From contig NZ_JADPKT010000053.1 in the NCBI RefSeq assembly GCF_023074075.1, positions 1 to 64,000 on the forward strand: a DNA stretch of 64,000 bases, given 5' to 3'. Position numbers and translations under genes: made by a program. Source of the DNA: Bradyrhizobium sp. 138 (GTDB taxonomy: Bacteria; Pseudomonadota; Alphaproteobacteria; Rhizobiales; Xanthobacteraceae). Positions 40,911 to 50,057 of the stretch are shown piece after piece. Below the pieces are notes generated by a model. It saw only the letters and a list, made by a program, of their open reading frames with translations. It had not been told where the DNA came from and searched no databases. Numbering within the stretch: position 1 is the first letter of the stretch; every line of letters begins with the position of its first letter.

Positions 40911-43900
40911 ATGACGCTGTTGCAGGTCGAGCTGGACGACAAATACCGGCTCGAATCGAAGCGGATCTTCCTGTCCGGCACACAGGCCCTGGTCCGCCTG
41001 CCGATGTTGCAGCGCGAACGCGACCGGCTTCAGGGACTCAACACCGGCGGCTTCATCTCGGGCTATCGCGGTTCCCCGCTCGGCATGTACGATCACGCGC
41101 TGTGGCGCGCGAAGTCGCACCTCCAGCAGCACGACATCGCCTTCGTCCCCGGCCTGAACGAGGACCTGGCGGCGACCGCCGTCTGGGGCAGCCAGCAGGT
41201 CGGCCTGTTTCCCGGCGCCAAGGTCGATGGCGTGTTCGGCATCTGGTACGGCAAGGGCCCCGGCGTCGACCGCTCGGTCGACGCGCTCAAGCACGCCAAT
41301 GCGGCCGGTACCTCGCGGAGTGGCGGCGTGCTGGCGCTGGCCGGCGACGACCATGGCTGCCAGTCCTCGACGCTGGCGCATCAGAGCGAGCAGGTGTTCG
41401 CGGCGGCGCTGATCCCCGTGATCAATCCGGCGACACTCCAGGATTATCTCGACCTCGGCCTCTACGGCTTCGCGCTGTCGCGCTTCTCCGGCTGCTGGGT
41501 CGGCTTCAAGGCGATCAGCGAGACCGTCGAGAGCTCAGCGTCGATTGACAGCGACCCTGAGCGTATCCGGATCAGGCTGCCCGATGATTTCGAGATGCCG
41601 CCCGGCGGCCTGAACATCCGCTGGCCGGATCCGCCGCTGGACGCCGAGAGGCGCCTGTTCGGCCCGAAGATGGAAGCGGTGCAGGCCTTCGCCCGCGCCA
41701 ACCACCTCGACCGCATCGTGCTCGATTCCAAACCGGCACGCCTCGGCATCGTCGCGACCGGCAAGGCTTATCTCGATCTGCGCCAGGCACTCGCCGATCT
41801 CGGCATTATCGACAAGGACGCACAGGATCTCGGCCTTCGCATCTACAAGGTCGCGCTGACCTGGCCGCTGGAGGAAAGCGGCGCGAAACGTTTCGCTGAG
41901 GGTCTTCAGGACGTGCTCGTGGTCGAAGAGAAGCGCGGCTTCATCGAAGACCAGCTGATGCGCATCCTCTACAATATCGATGCATCCAGACGCCCGACCG
42001 TCACCGGCAAGCGCGACGAAACCGGCGCGCCACTGTTGCCGAGCGAGGGTGAGTTGACGCCGACCATCGTCGCTTCCGCGCTGCTGGCGCGCTTGCGCAA
42101 GCTCGGCCATCACAGCCCCGTGCTGGAGCAGCGCCTCGCGCGGCTCGAGGCGTTCGACAATCCCGTCACCTCCAGCGCTCCGATCAAGCTCGCGCGCACG
42201 CCGTTCTTCTGCTCGGGCTGCCCGCACAACACCTCGACACGCGTGCCCGAAGGCAGCCGCGCCATGGCCGGCATCGGCTGCCACGGCATGGCCCTGAGCA
42301 TGCCGACCCGCCGCACCGATCTGATCTCGCATATGGGCGCCGAAGGCGTGAACTGGATCGGTCAGTCGCCCTTCACGAGCGAGACCCACATCTTCCAGAA
42401 TCTCGGCGACGGCACTTACACTCACTCCGGATTGCTGGCGCTGCGCGCCGCTTCCGCGGCCGGCGTCAACATCACCTACAAGATCCTCTATAACGACGCC
42501 GTGGCGATGACCGGCGGCCAGCCGGCCGAAGGCGCCTTCAACGTCGCGCAGATCGCGCATCAGGTCTGGGCCGAGGGCGTCAAGCGGCTCGCGATCGTCT
42601 CGGACGATCCGACCAAGTACCCGCAAGGAAACTACTTCCCGCAAGGCGCGTCCATCCATCATCGCCGCGAGCTCGACGCCGTGCAGCGCGAGCTGCGCGA
42701 CATCAAGGGCCTCACGGTCGTGATCTACGACCAGACCTGCGCCGCCGAAAAGCGCCGCCGCCGCAAGCGCGGGCTCTATCCCGATCCCGCCAAGCGCGCC
42801 TTCATCAACGAACTCGTCTGCGAAGGCTGCGGCGATTGCTCGCAGGCGTCCAACTGCGTCTCGGTGCAGCCGCTGGAGACCGAGTTCGGCCGCAAGCGCC
42901 AGATCGACCAGTCGAACTGCAACAAGGACTTTTCCTGCGTCGAAGGTTTTTGCCCCAGTTTTGTGACCGTACATGGTGGCACCCTCAAGCGCATGAAGAC
43001 CTCGGCAGTGGACTCCGGCCAGCTGTTCGCCGACCTGCCACTTCCGCCGGCGCGCGAGCTTGATGGGCCCTACAACATCCTCGTCACCGGCATCGGCGGC
43101 ACCGGCGTCATCACCATCGGCGCGCTGCTCGGCATGGCGGCCCATGTCGACGGCCGCGGCTGCTCGGCGCTCGACTTCACGGGCCTGTCGCAGAAGAACG
43201 GAGCGGTGATGAGCCATGTCCGTATCGCTCCGAAGCCGGAGGACATCTCCGCAGTTCGCATCACCACCGGCGGTGCCGACGTCATCCTCGGCTGCGACAT
43301 GATCGTCTCGGCAGGTCCCTCCGCACTCAGCCGTACCGAGCGCGGCGTGACGAAAGCATACATCAACGCCGATTTGCAACCGACCGCGAGCTTCGTGCAA
43401 AACCCCGATCTCGATTTCGAGATGAGCACGATGCAGACCGTGCTGCGCGACGCCATCGGTGACAAGAACCTCGACATCATCGACGCCACGGGCATTGCCT
43501 CAGCGTTGATGGGCGATTCCATCGCGACCAATCCCTTCATGCTCGGCTTCGCCTTCCAGAAGGGCGCGATCCCACTGTCGCTTGAGGCCCTGCTCCGCGC
43601 CATCGAGATCAACGGCGCCGCGATCGAGATGAACAAGTTCGCCTTCACCTGGGGGCGATTGGCCGCCCACGACATGTCGCGGGTGCGCAGCGTGCTACAG
43701 TTCAAGAGCCGCGCCGCCTCGCCGACCAAGTCGCTTGACGACGTCATCGCGACGCGCGCCGAATTCCTGACCTCCTATCAGGACAAGGCCTATGCGGACC
43801 GCTATCTCGCCGCGGTCGCCAAGGTGCGGAAGGCGGAAGCCGCCGCCTCGCCAGCGTCCAACGAGCTCACCGAAGCCGTCGCAAAAAACCTGTTCAAGCT

Positions 43901-44387
43901 GATGTCCTACAAGGACGAGTACGAGGTCGCGCGGCTCTATACCGACGGCAGCTTCGCGAAGAAGGTGTCGGAAAAGTTCGACGGCGACTTCACGCTGAAA
44001 TACCATCTGGCGCCGCCGATCTTCGCCAAGCGTGACGGGGCGACGGGCCGGCTCCAGAAGCAGGAGTTCGGCAGCTGGATGATCCACGCTTTCCGCGTTC
44101 TCGCCAGGCTCAAATTCCTGCGTGGCAGCGCATTCGATCCATTTGGCCGCACCGATGAGCGCCGGACCGAGCGAAAGCTGATCGAGGATTATCTGGCGAT
44201 GATCGACCAGCGGATGTCCGGGCTGAAGGCGGAGCAGATTCCTCTACTGGCAAGGCTCGCCCGCGTGCCGGAGACGATCCGCGGCTTCGGCCATGTCAAG
44301 GAAGCCAACGTCAAGCTCGCGGCGGCCGAGGCGGCGCGGCTGGAAGCGGAGCTCGAGAACAGCCGCTTTGCCGCGGCGGCGGAGTAG
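40911..44387 (+). CDS. Indolepyruvate:ferredoxin oxidoreductase, fused subunits
   Basis: A 1158-residue cytosolic enzyme joining the alpha (TPP) and gamma parts of 2-oxoacid:ferredoxin oxidoreductases. Order: N-terminal pyrimidine-binding region (GYRGSPLGMYD near residue 45), TPP-binding domain (GIGCHGMALSMP and YKILYNDAVAMTGGQPAEG, about 455-545), an iron-sulphur segment (CEGCGDCSQASNCVSVQP, about 640) and the gamma domain (ITGIGGTGV-like, VTGIGGTGVITIGALLGM, about 725-745). It decarboxylates arylpyruvates to aryl-acetyl-CoA and reduces ferredoxin. The length fits the alphaproteobacterial fused form. It is monocistronic and divergent from the hotdog gene. Confidence 0.93.
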   Translation: MTLLQVELDDKYRLESKRIFLSGTQALVRLPMLQRERDRLQGLNTGGFISGYRGSPLGMYDHALWRAKSHLQQHDIAFVPGLNEDLAATAVWGSQQVGLFPGAKVDGVFGIWYGKGPGVDRSVDALKHANAAGTSRSGGVLALAGDDHGCQSSTLAHQSEQVFAAALIPVINPATLQDYLDLGLYGFALSRFSGCWVGFKAISETVESSASIDSDPERIRIRLPDDFEMPPGGLNIRWPDPPLDAERRLFGPKMEAVQAFARANHLDRIVLDSKPARLGIVATGKAYLDLRQALADLGIIDKDAQDLGLRIYKVALTWPLEESGAKRFAEGLQDVLVVEEKRGFIEDQLMRILYNIDASRRPTVTGKRDETGAPLLPSEGELTPTIVASALLARLRKLGHHSPVLEQRLARLEAFDNPVTSSAPIKLARTPFFCSGCPHNTSTRVPEGSRAMAGIGCHGMALSMPTRRTDLISHMGAEGVNWIGQSPFTSETHIFQNLGDGTYTHSGLLALRAASAAGVNITYKILYNDAVAMTGGQPAEGAFNVAQIAHQVWAEGVKRLAIVSDDPTKYPQGNYFPQGASIHHRRELDAVQRELRDIKGLTVVIYDQTCAAEKRRRRKRGLYPDPAKRAFINELVCEGCGDCSQASNCVSVQPLETEFGRKRQIDQSNCNKDFSCVEGFCPSFVTVHGGTLKRMKTSAVDSGQLFADLPLPPARELDGPYNILVTGIGGTGVITIGALLGMAAHVDGRGCSALDFTGLSQKNGAVMSHVRIAPKPEDISAVRITTGGADVILGCDMIVSAGPSALSRTERGVTKAYINADLQPTASFVQNPDLDFEMSTMQTVLRDAIGDKNLDIIDATGIASALMGDSIATNPFMLGFAFQKGAIPLSLEALLRAIEINGAAIEMNKFAFTWGRLAAHDMSRVRSVLQFKSRAASPTKSLDDVIATRAEFLTSYQDKAYADRYLAAVAKVRKAEAAASPASNELTEAVAKNLFKLMSYKDEYEVARLYTDGSFAKKVSEKFDGDFTLKYHLAPPIFAKRDGATGRLQKQEFGSWMIHAFRVLARLKFLRGSAFDPFGRTDERRTERKLIEDYLAMIDQRMSGLKAEQIPLLARLARVPETIRGFGHVKEANVKLAAAEAARLEAELENSRFAAAAE

Positions 44388-44411
44388 CGGGGCCAGCCCG
44401 CACTCACTCCA

Positions 44412-44529
44412 CGTCATTGCGAGGAGCTCGCGACAAAATTGCGTAGCAATTTTGCGCTGATGCGACGAAGCAATCCAGACTGCCGCCGCGGAGAGATTTC
44501 TGGATTGCTTCGCTCCGCTCGCAATGACG
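44412..44529. repeat. Intergenic palindromic repeat
   Basis: The outer arms are CGTCATTGCGAG and CGCAATGACG, the inner arms GCAATCCAG and CTGGATTGC, plus a small hairpin AAAATTGCGTAGCAATTTTG. It is a standard Bradyrhizobium intergenic repeat between convergent genes. Between 44551 and 44650 on the minus strand a frame ending AATAAV-stop (EYITERHLAKGGVAA) could be the tail of a lost gene, but it is too short to name. Confidence 0.75.
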
Positions 44530-44653
44530 CGGATATAGCGGAAATGACGGTTTAGACTGCCGCCGTCGCAGCACTCACCGACGCCGCCACCCCACCCTTC
44601 GCCAGATGCCGCTCCGTGATGTACTCGAACGTCAGCGCAGCCCCCGGCGAGCG

Positions 44654-45673
44654 CTAGCGTTGTGGCCTTCGCTCGATCGGGTCGATGTCGATCGCCCGCA
44701 GGCGGCCGAGCCGCAGCACGTTCATGGCAAGCCGCCGGCCGATGCGGTCGCGGTCGAGCACGCGGATCAAATCGTCGACACCGTTGATCTCGACGCCGTC
44801 GAGCCTGATCACGACGTCGCCGGGCAACAGGCCTGCCTTCGCCGCCGGGCCATCCGGCTCGATCTGCATCAGGAGCGCGCCCATCTTGTTCTCGACCCCG
44901 GCCAACACCGCATGCCGCCGCGGGACCGGCGCGGTCTGCCCGGCGACGCCGATATAAGCGCGGCGGACATAACCGTGGCGGATGATCTCCGACAGCACGA
45001 ATTGCGCCGTGTTGCTGGCGACCGCGAAACAGATGCCTTGAGCACCGTTGATGATGGCGGTGTTGATGCCGATCACCTCGGCATTCGACGACACCAGCGG
45101 GCCGCCGGAATTGCCGGGGTTGAGCGCGGCATCGGTCTGGATCACGTCCTCGATGGTGCGCCCGCTGACCGAGCGGATCGAGCGTCCGAGCGCGGAGACC
45201 ACGCCGGCGGTCACGGTCGATTCGAAGCCAAGCGGATTGCCGATCGCGATCACGAGTTGGCCGCGAAGCAAGGTCTTGGAGTTGCCGAGCGCGGCATAAG
45301 GCAAATGGCGCACGCCGTTGGCGCGCAGCAGCGCCAGATCGGTGTCGGGATCGACGCCGAGCACCTGGGCCTCGCCGACATGGCCCTCGACGTCGCGCAG
45401 CCGGATCTCCTTCGACGTGCCGACCACATGGCTGTTGGTGAGGACGAGTCCGTCCGGCGAGATCACGATGCCCGAGCCGAGCCCGCCGCGCTCGCGGCCG
45501 TTCGGCACTTTTGGCCCGGTCTCGACCCGCACGACCGCAGGACCGACGCGGTCGGTCACGTCGATGACGGCATTGGAATAGGCGTCCAGCAGCGCCCGGT
45601 CGTCGACCGGGGCAGCCGCCGCCGTTCGCGATGACGGTGCGTCATCGGCGATATCTGAGGTGAAATCCAGCAT
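44654..45673 (-). CDS. S1C-family serine protease (HtrA/Deg-like)
   Basis: A 339-residue protease: trypsin-like domain (about 45-225) with His in TNSHVV, Asp in DTDLALL and Ser in PGNSGGP, then one PDZ domain (about 240-330; GALLMQIEPDGPAAKAGLLPGD). No signal peptide or membrane anchor is visible, so it may be cytosolic or need another export route, unlike periplasmic DegP. It probably degrades or senses damaged proteins. Its neighbours are unrelated. Confidence 0.9.
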   Translation of the reverse strand: MLDFTSDIADDAPSSRTAAAAPVDDRALLDAYSNAVIDVTDRVGPAVVRVETGPKVPNGRERGGLGSGIVISPDGLVLTNSHVVGTSKEIRLRDVEGHVGEAQVLGVDPDTDLALLRANGVRHLPYAALGNSKTLLRGQLVIAIGNPLGFESTVTAGVVSALGRSIRSVSGRTIEDVIQTDAALNPGNSGGPLVSSNAEVIGINTAIINGAQGICFAVASNTAQFVLSEIIRHGYVRRAYIGVAGQTAPVPRRHAVLAGVENKMGALLMQIEPDGPAAKAGLLPGDVVIRLDGVEINGVDDLIRVLDRDRIGRRLAMNVLRLGRLRAIDIDPIERRPQR

Positions 45674-45765
45674 GGCAAGAGTCCGTGAGGCTCACACAGA
45701 TGGTGGCCTGTTCCCTGCCGCGCAAGATGTCCGCCTGGAGTGCAGGGGCTGGACTGCCCAGATGG

Positions 45766-46215
45766 CTAGGGCGCGCGCCGCAGCGAGCCGCCCCTGGCCT
45801 TGACCCGATCGAGCAGCGACCAATCACCGTCCGGGAGCACATGGCCTTTGGGAAACGGCGCGCGCGGCTCGAGCCCGAGCGATCCCAGAACGCGGTCGTC
45901 GCGGTAGTAGCATTGCAGCACGACACGGACGAGCGTTGCGGCGGGCACGCCGCCGGCCGCGCGAAACTCCTGCGCCACCGCATCGCGCCTGGCGGCATCG
46001 AGCTCGGCGAGCGGCCGACCTGCCAGCCGCGCCAGATGATCCAGCGCCGCCGCCACCAATTTGGTGTCGCGGCCGAGCGTTGCCAGCATATCGGCCTGGA
46101 TCGTGGGATCGTCGGCGCCGGGCACCTTGTACGCGTCGCTGGCCGGAACGATCATGGCGGCGACGGTGCGGAGGTCATCGCGCTGCACGCGCGTCAGTTG
46201 AGTGTCTGCGGACAT
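45766..46215 (-). CDS. Gluconate 2-dehydrogenase subunit 3-like protein
   Basis: A 149-residue protein overlapping no other gene but starting 8 nt downstream of the GMC oxidoreductase stop. Its start, RVQRDDLRTVAAMIVPASDAY, followed by helical segments, resembles the small (gamma) subunit that accompanies GMC dehydrogenases. The Tat or signal motif typical of many family members is not seen; the N-terminus is short. The start at 46215 follows GAGG; an upstream TTG at 46230 is less likely. It probably helps assembly or export of the flavoprotein. Confidence 0.75.
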   Translation of the reverse strand: MSADTQLTRVQRDDLRTVAAMIVPASDAYKVPGADDPTIQADMLATLGRDTKLVAAALDHLARLAGRPLAELDAARRDAVAQEFRAAGGVPAATLVRVVLQCYYRDDRVLGSLGLEPRAPFPKGHVLPDGDWSLLDRVKARGGSLRRAP

Positions 46216-46222
46216 GACGGCC

Positions 46223-47821
46223 TCAATCAAACAAATTGGCGAGGCGCTGCTTCATCTGGTCGGCGATGTACAGCGCGAGGGCCTGGATGGTGGAGGTCGG
46301 ATTCACACCGCCCGAGGTGACGAAGATGCTGCCGTCGACGATGAAGAGGTTCTTCACATCGTGCGTACGCCCCCATTCGTTGACCACGGAGCGCGCGGGA
46401 TCGGTGCCCATCCGCGCGGTGCCGAGCAGATGCCAGCCGCCCCAGGGGATTGGCGAGTTGATGCAGATGTCGGTCGCCCCGGCCGTCTCGAGGACCTCCC
46501 GACCCCGCGCCAGCGCATGCTCCATCATCTTCCGGCTGTTCTCGCTGATGGTGTAGTCGATCTTCGGCGCGGCAATGCCGTGACTGTCCTTCAGGACCGG
46601 ATCGAGCGTGACCCGATTATGCTCCTCCGGCAGATCCTCGCAGATCGCCGAGAAGCCCAGCCGGTGGCCGTTGAGCTTGCGGAAGATGCGATGATGATCC
46701 TCGCCCCACGGCAAAATGCCCTTCTGCTCGCTGACCACGGCCTCGAACACGGGACCTGCGCCGCGCACGAACTGGACGCCGTAGCCGCGCACAAAGCCGC
46801 GCGAGGGGTCGGTGTCGTACCACTCCTTGCTCCACAGGCAGGTCGGCGGCGCGCGGTTAGAGTCGGTCGGCTCCTTCACATAGCCGTAGATCTGCGCGTA
46901 GGGGTGGAACATCAGGTTCTTGCCGACGAGACCGGACGAATTGGCAAGTCCGTTCGGGAAGCGGCTCGATGCGGAGTTCAGCAGCAGCCGCGGCGTGCCG
47001 ACACCGTTGCAGGCGATGATGACGACATGCGCCGGCTGGAACTGCTCGACGCCGTCCTTGTCGTAGTAGACCACGCCCGAAGCCATGCCGTTCTCGTCGG
47101 TGGTAATCTCGCGCACCCGGCAATGGGTGCGCAGCTCGACGCCGGCGCGGATCGCATGCGGCCAATAGGTGATGTCGGTGGAAGACTTCGCGCCTTGGGC
47201 GCAGGCCGGCGTGCAATGGCCGAGATTGATGCAGCGCGCCCGGCCCTCATAGTCCATCGTCGCCACAGTGGTATCCGACGGCCACCAGTGCCAGCCGAGC
47301 TTGTTCATGGCCTTGGCGATGATGGCGCCGGACAGGCCGAGCGGCTGCTGCGGCATCGGCGGATGCGTCAGCGGCGAGAGCGGATCGCCCGATAGCCCCG
47401 ACGTGCCCATCATTCGGTCGTTCTCTTCGAAGAACGGGGTCAGCGCGTCGTAATCAATCGGCCAGTCGTCGGCGACGCCGTCGAGCGTCTTCACCTTGAA
47501 ATCGGAGGGATGCAGCCGCGGCCAATGCGCGGTGTACATCACCGTCGAGCCGCCGACCGCATTGTAGTTGACGACCTTGATCGGCGAATTGTCGTCGTTA
47601 ACAGGATAGTCCTCAGGCCGGCCGCGAACGTTTGGGCTCGACGACCACTCGCCGTAGAATTTCGCCTCCCAGTCCCGGCCCGTGCTCGGATATTCCGCCG
47701 GGTTCATCCAGCCGCCCTGCTCCAGGCAGAGAATGTGCATCTTGGTCTCGGCCAGTGACCACGCCACCGCAGCGCCCGATGCGCCGGCGCCGATGATCAG
47801 GACGTCCACGGGGTCTTTCAT
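46223..47821 (-). CDS. GMC-family FAD-dependent oxidoreductase
   Basis: A 532-residue flavoprotein. The FAD motif is VDVLIIGAGASGAAVAWSLAE; a NYNAVGGSTVMYTAHWPR segment, GHCTPACAQGAKSSTD and the C-terminal GMC His region (GGWHLLGTARMG, then GGVNPTSTIQALALYIADQM) follow. It belongs to the choline/gluconate-type dehydrogenases that oxidise alcohols or sugars and feed the respiratory chain. The start at 47821 has AAAGG about 8 nt upstream. It forms an operon with its small subunit. Substrate not predictable. Confidence 0.9.
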   Translation of the reverse strand: MKDPVDVLIIGAGASGAAVAWSLAETKMHILCLEQGGWMNPAEYPSTGRDWEAKFYGEWSSSPNVRGRPEDYPVNDDNSPIKVVNYNAVGGSTVMYTAHWPRLHPSDFKVKTLDGVADDWPIDYDALTPFFEENDRMMGTSGLSGDPLSPLTHPPMPQQPLGLSGAIIAKAMNKLGWHWWPSDTTVATMDYEGRARCINLGHCTPACAQGAKSSTDITYWPHAIRAGVELRTHCRVREITTDENGMASGVVYYDKDGVEQFQPAHVVIIACNGVGTPRLLLNSASSRFPNGLANSSGLVGKNLMFHPYAQIYGYVKEPTDSNRAPPTCLWSKEWYDTDPSRGFVRGYGVQFVRGAGPVFEAVVSEQKGILPWGEDHHRIFRKLNGHRLGFSAICEDLPEEHNRVTLDPVLKDSHGIAAPKIDYTISENSRKMMEHALARGREVLETAGATDICINSPIPWGGWHLLGTARMGTDPARSVVNEWGRTHDVKNLFIVDGSIFVTSGGVNPTSTIQALALYIADQMKQRLANLFD

Positions 47822-48022
47822 CGCAACCTTTTTCCTCCCGCCCTCGCCGCTTTCCGGGCGATTCGGCCTGCACCGTTCGCAAGGCCCGCGAACGATAGGA
47901 TCAGAGCGGGCGGGGAGTAAAGCCGCGAGGCCGGAATGTCGCACTTCGCAGGGTGCAGACCATTGGTATCGCCACGTCCGGATGCTAGGAACAGGCGCCC
48001 GAGCCATCGATAGCGAGACCGT

Positions 48023-48811
48023 ATGTCCTTCCGAAATGTTATTGCCGCCGCCCGCGCTTTTGCGCTCGTTGGGTTTTTCGCCCTGTCCGGATTCCTGGCA
48101 TCGTCCGAGCCGGCTTCCGCGCTGACGGCCGCCGCGACGGTCCGCGACGGCAACTCCATCCAGCTTGGCGACGTCACCTACCGGCTCGATGGCGTCGATG
48201 CGCCCGAGCTGGACCAGATCTGTATCGACGATCACGCCGATTCCTGGACCTGCGGCATCGAGGCCCGCGACCAGCTGACCAAGCTGATCAACAAACGGAC
48301 GGTGCGCTGCGACGACGTCGGGCCGGAGAAGAGTTTTGGCAAGCGGCACCGGGCGATCTGCACGGCCGAGGGCGACAAGGCGACGTTGAACGAGCAGCTG
48401 GTCAAGCTCGGTTTTGCCGTCGCGCGGGAGCCGATCAAGGCGAACGTCAAGCCGGCTGCGACTGAGGCCAAGACAACCGCCATGGGAATCTGGAAGGGCT
48501 GCTTTGTCGCACCGCAGGACTTCCGCGCCGGCAAGAAGGACGGCGCACTGCTGGGCGCTGCCTGCCGCCAGGACCGGGACAAGGAAATCCGCGCCGCGCT
48601 GTTCCCGGAGGAGCTGACGATGCCGCCGAGTTGCAGCATCAAGGGCAAGCTTGCGGTGCGCGCCCGCGTCACCGGCAATATCGGCATCTATCATTTGCGG
48701 GGCTGCCCGAGCTACCCGGCGACCACCAAGCCGGACCGCTGGTTCTGCTCGGAGGACGACGCCCAGGCGGCCGGTTTCCGCAAGGCGTATAATTGCCGCC
48801 GGCCGAAGTGA
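48023..48811 (+). CDS. Exported thermonuclease-like protein with a C-terminal Cys/His module
   Basis: A 262-residue protein with an N-terminal signal (to about residue 37, ASALT). An SNase-like OB fold follows (about 40-155; YRLDGVDAPELDQIC, ARDQLTKLI, LGFAVAREPIKA). The C-terminal 55 residues carry GNIGIYHLRGCPSY, WFCSEDDAQAAGFRKAYNC, which resembles the small Ada-like metal-binding module found after rhizobial SNase domains. Probably a calcium-dependent periplasmic or secreted nuclease; catalytic Arg and Glu positions need alignment. Monocistronic. Confidence 0.85.
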   Translation: MSFRNVIAAARAFALVGFFALSGFLASSEPASALTAAATVRDGNSIQLGDVTYRLDGVDAPELDQICIDDHADSWTCGIEARDQLTKLINKRTVRCDDVGPEKSFGKRHRAICTAEGDKATLNEQLVKLGFAVAREPIKANVKPAATEAKTTAMGIWKGCFVAPQDFRAGKKDGALLGAACRQDRDKEIRAALFPEELTMPPSCSIKGKLAVRARVTGNIGIYHLRGCPSYPATTKPDRWFCSEDDAQAAGFRKAYNCRRPK

Positions 48812-48959
48812 ACAAAGCCGTTCACGCACCCGTGAGTGGTAGTCCGGGACCGTATTGCTCCGGAATTGAACTTCGGCGGGAGTTGCGGCACTCAATCAAA
48901 GTGCGCACGCGCTTTGCGCGCGCGCTTCCTTGGCAGACGATCTTATCGGATTGTCTTTG

Positions 48960-49019
48960 CTTGGGCGTTTCCTCCCTAGACTTGGGCCGCTTGTCATCAC
49001 AAGCGGCTCTTCTTCTTTG
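48960..49019 (+). ncRNA. Candidate small RNA ending in a strong terminator
   Basis: Between the nuclease gene and cyoD is a 220-bp gap. On the plus strand, GCGTTTCCTCCCTAGACTTG precedes a perfect 9-bp hairpin GCCGCTTGT (48986-48994), CATC, ACAAGCGGC (48999-49007) and a T-rich tail TCTTCTTCTTTG. The unpaired CCTCCC just before a U-tailed terminator is the layout of alphaproteobacterial anti-ribosome-site sRNAs. A TTGGCA at about 48930 may be its -35. It could instead be only the nuclease gene's terminator. Confidence 0.42.
48986..49019 (+). terminator. Rho-independent terminator between nuclease and cyoD genes
   Basis: 9-bp perfect stem with a CATC loop and a pyrimidine/U tail on the plus strand, 175 nt past the nuclease stop. 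The tail is on the plus side only, so it would not efficiently end the cyo transcript. Confidence 0.8.
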
Positions 49020-49032
49020 TGTGCAGGTTCTC

Positions 49033-49419
49033 TCACTGCATCCGCATGATGTGGTCCATCGGCGGCATGTTGGCGTTCAGATGCGCCATGATCCAGACCG
49101 TGCCTCCGACCACCAGGAAGACCACCAGCAGCCCGAAGGCGAGCGCCAGCACGTTGTTGGTGTTGTCGGGGCCCGTGGTGATGTGGAGGAAGAACACCAG
49201 GTGCACGCCCATCTGTGCAATCGCGAGCACGATCAGTGCGACGGGGATGGAGGGCTGCCAGACCAGATCCGTGCCGGCGATGAAGAACGACGTCGCCGTG
49301 AGCAGCAGCGCCAGAACAAGGCCGACCACGTAACCCAGGATCCGGGTGCCGACACTGTGTTGCTCTTCGTCACCCGGCGCGAGATCGTGCCCGGCCGGCA
49401 TATGCGTCTGATCGCTCAT
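49033..49419 (-). CDS. cyoD: Cytochrome bo3 ubiquinol oxidase subunit IV
   Basis: A 128-residue membrane protein with three helices (GTRILGYVVGLVLALLLTATSFF, IPVALIVLAIAQMGVHLVFFLHI, VLALAFGLLVVFLVVGGTVWIM). It helps assembly of the quinol oxidase. The start at 49419 overlaps the cyoC stop (ATGA). No cyoE (haem O synthase) gene follows; haem O must come from a ctaB-type gene elsewhere. Confidence 0.93.
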   Translation of the reverse strand: MSDQTHMPAGHDLAPGDEEQHSVGTRILGYVVGLVLALLLTATSFFIAGTDLVWQPSIPVALIVLAIAQMGVHLVFFLHITTGPDNTNNVLALAFGLLVVFLVVGGTVWIMAHLNANMPPMDHIMRMQ

Positions 49420-50057
49420 GCGCCACTCCCCAGCAGGTAGACGACGGAGAACACTGCGACCCAGATGATGTCGAGCGCATGCCAGAACAGCGCAAAGCAC
49501 ATCATCCGGCGCAATATATCGGCGCGGAAGCCTTTTGCGAACACCTGGGCCATCATGGTGAGCAGCCACAACACGCCGGCGGAGACATGCAGGCCGTGGC
49601 AGCCGACCAGCGAGAAGAACGCGGTCAGGAACGCGCTGCGGGACGGGCCATAGCCGCGCGTGACGAGATCGGCGAATTCGCGGAACTCGATGACGAGGAA
49701 TATGAGCCCGAGCACGCAGGTCACGCTCATGCCGAGATAGAACCAGAACCGGTTGCGCACGTCGGCGGCGATGCTGGCCATGCCGCAGGTGAAGCTCGAC
49801 AAGAGCAGGCAGACCGTCTCGATCGCGACGTTCCTCTGCTCGAATATCTCAGAGCCCTTCGGGCCATCGGCGGTCTGGCCTGACAGCACCGCATAGGCTG
49901 CGAAGAAGCAGGAGAACATCACGATGTCCGAGAGCAGGAAGACCCAGAAGCCGTAGGCGGTCACGATCCGCTTCGAGGCGGGTCCGGGATGTTCGATGAC
50001 GATCCCGATGTGATGGGGATCGGCGTGCGCGTGGCCGGCGGTTGCGGTCATCGTCAT
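49416..50057 (-). CDS. cyoC: Cytochrome bo3 ubiquinol oxidase subunit III
   Basis: A 213-residue protein with five membrane helices (GFWVFLLSDIVMFSCFFAAYA at about 31-51; LVGCHGLHVSAGVLWLLTMM; WHALDIIWVAVFSVVYLLG at the end), the COX3 family pattern. A His-rich soluble N-terminus (AGHAHADPHHIG) precedes the first helix. It is coupled to cyoB upstream and cyoD downstream by ATGA overlaps. Confidence 0.94.
   Translation of the reverse strand: MTMTATAGHAHADPHHIGIVIEHPGPASKRIVTAYGFWVFLLSDIVMFSCFFAAYAVLSGQTADGPKGSEIFEQRNVAIETVCLLLSSFTCGMASIAADVRNRFWFYLGMSVTCVLGLIFLVIEFREFADLVTRGYGPSRSAFLTAFFSLVGCHGLHVSAGVLWLLTMMAQVFAKGFRADILRRMMCFALFWHALDIIWVAVFSVVYLLGSGA

Noticed and set aside
41535..43400. Open frame of 621 codons on the minus strand
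   Set aside because: It lies entirely inside the indolepyruvate oxidoreductase gene on the other strand and shows no recognisable motif.
44551..44650. Minus-strand tail EYITERHLAKGGVAA as a gene
   Set aside because: Too short and without a start; at most a relic of a lost gene.
45766..46230. Start of the GMC small subunit at TTG 46230
   Set aside because: It overlaps the GMC stop without a ribosome site; ATG 46215 follows GAGG.
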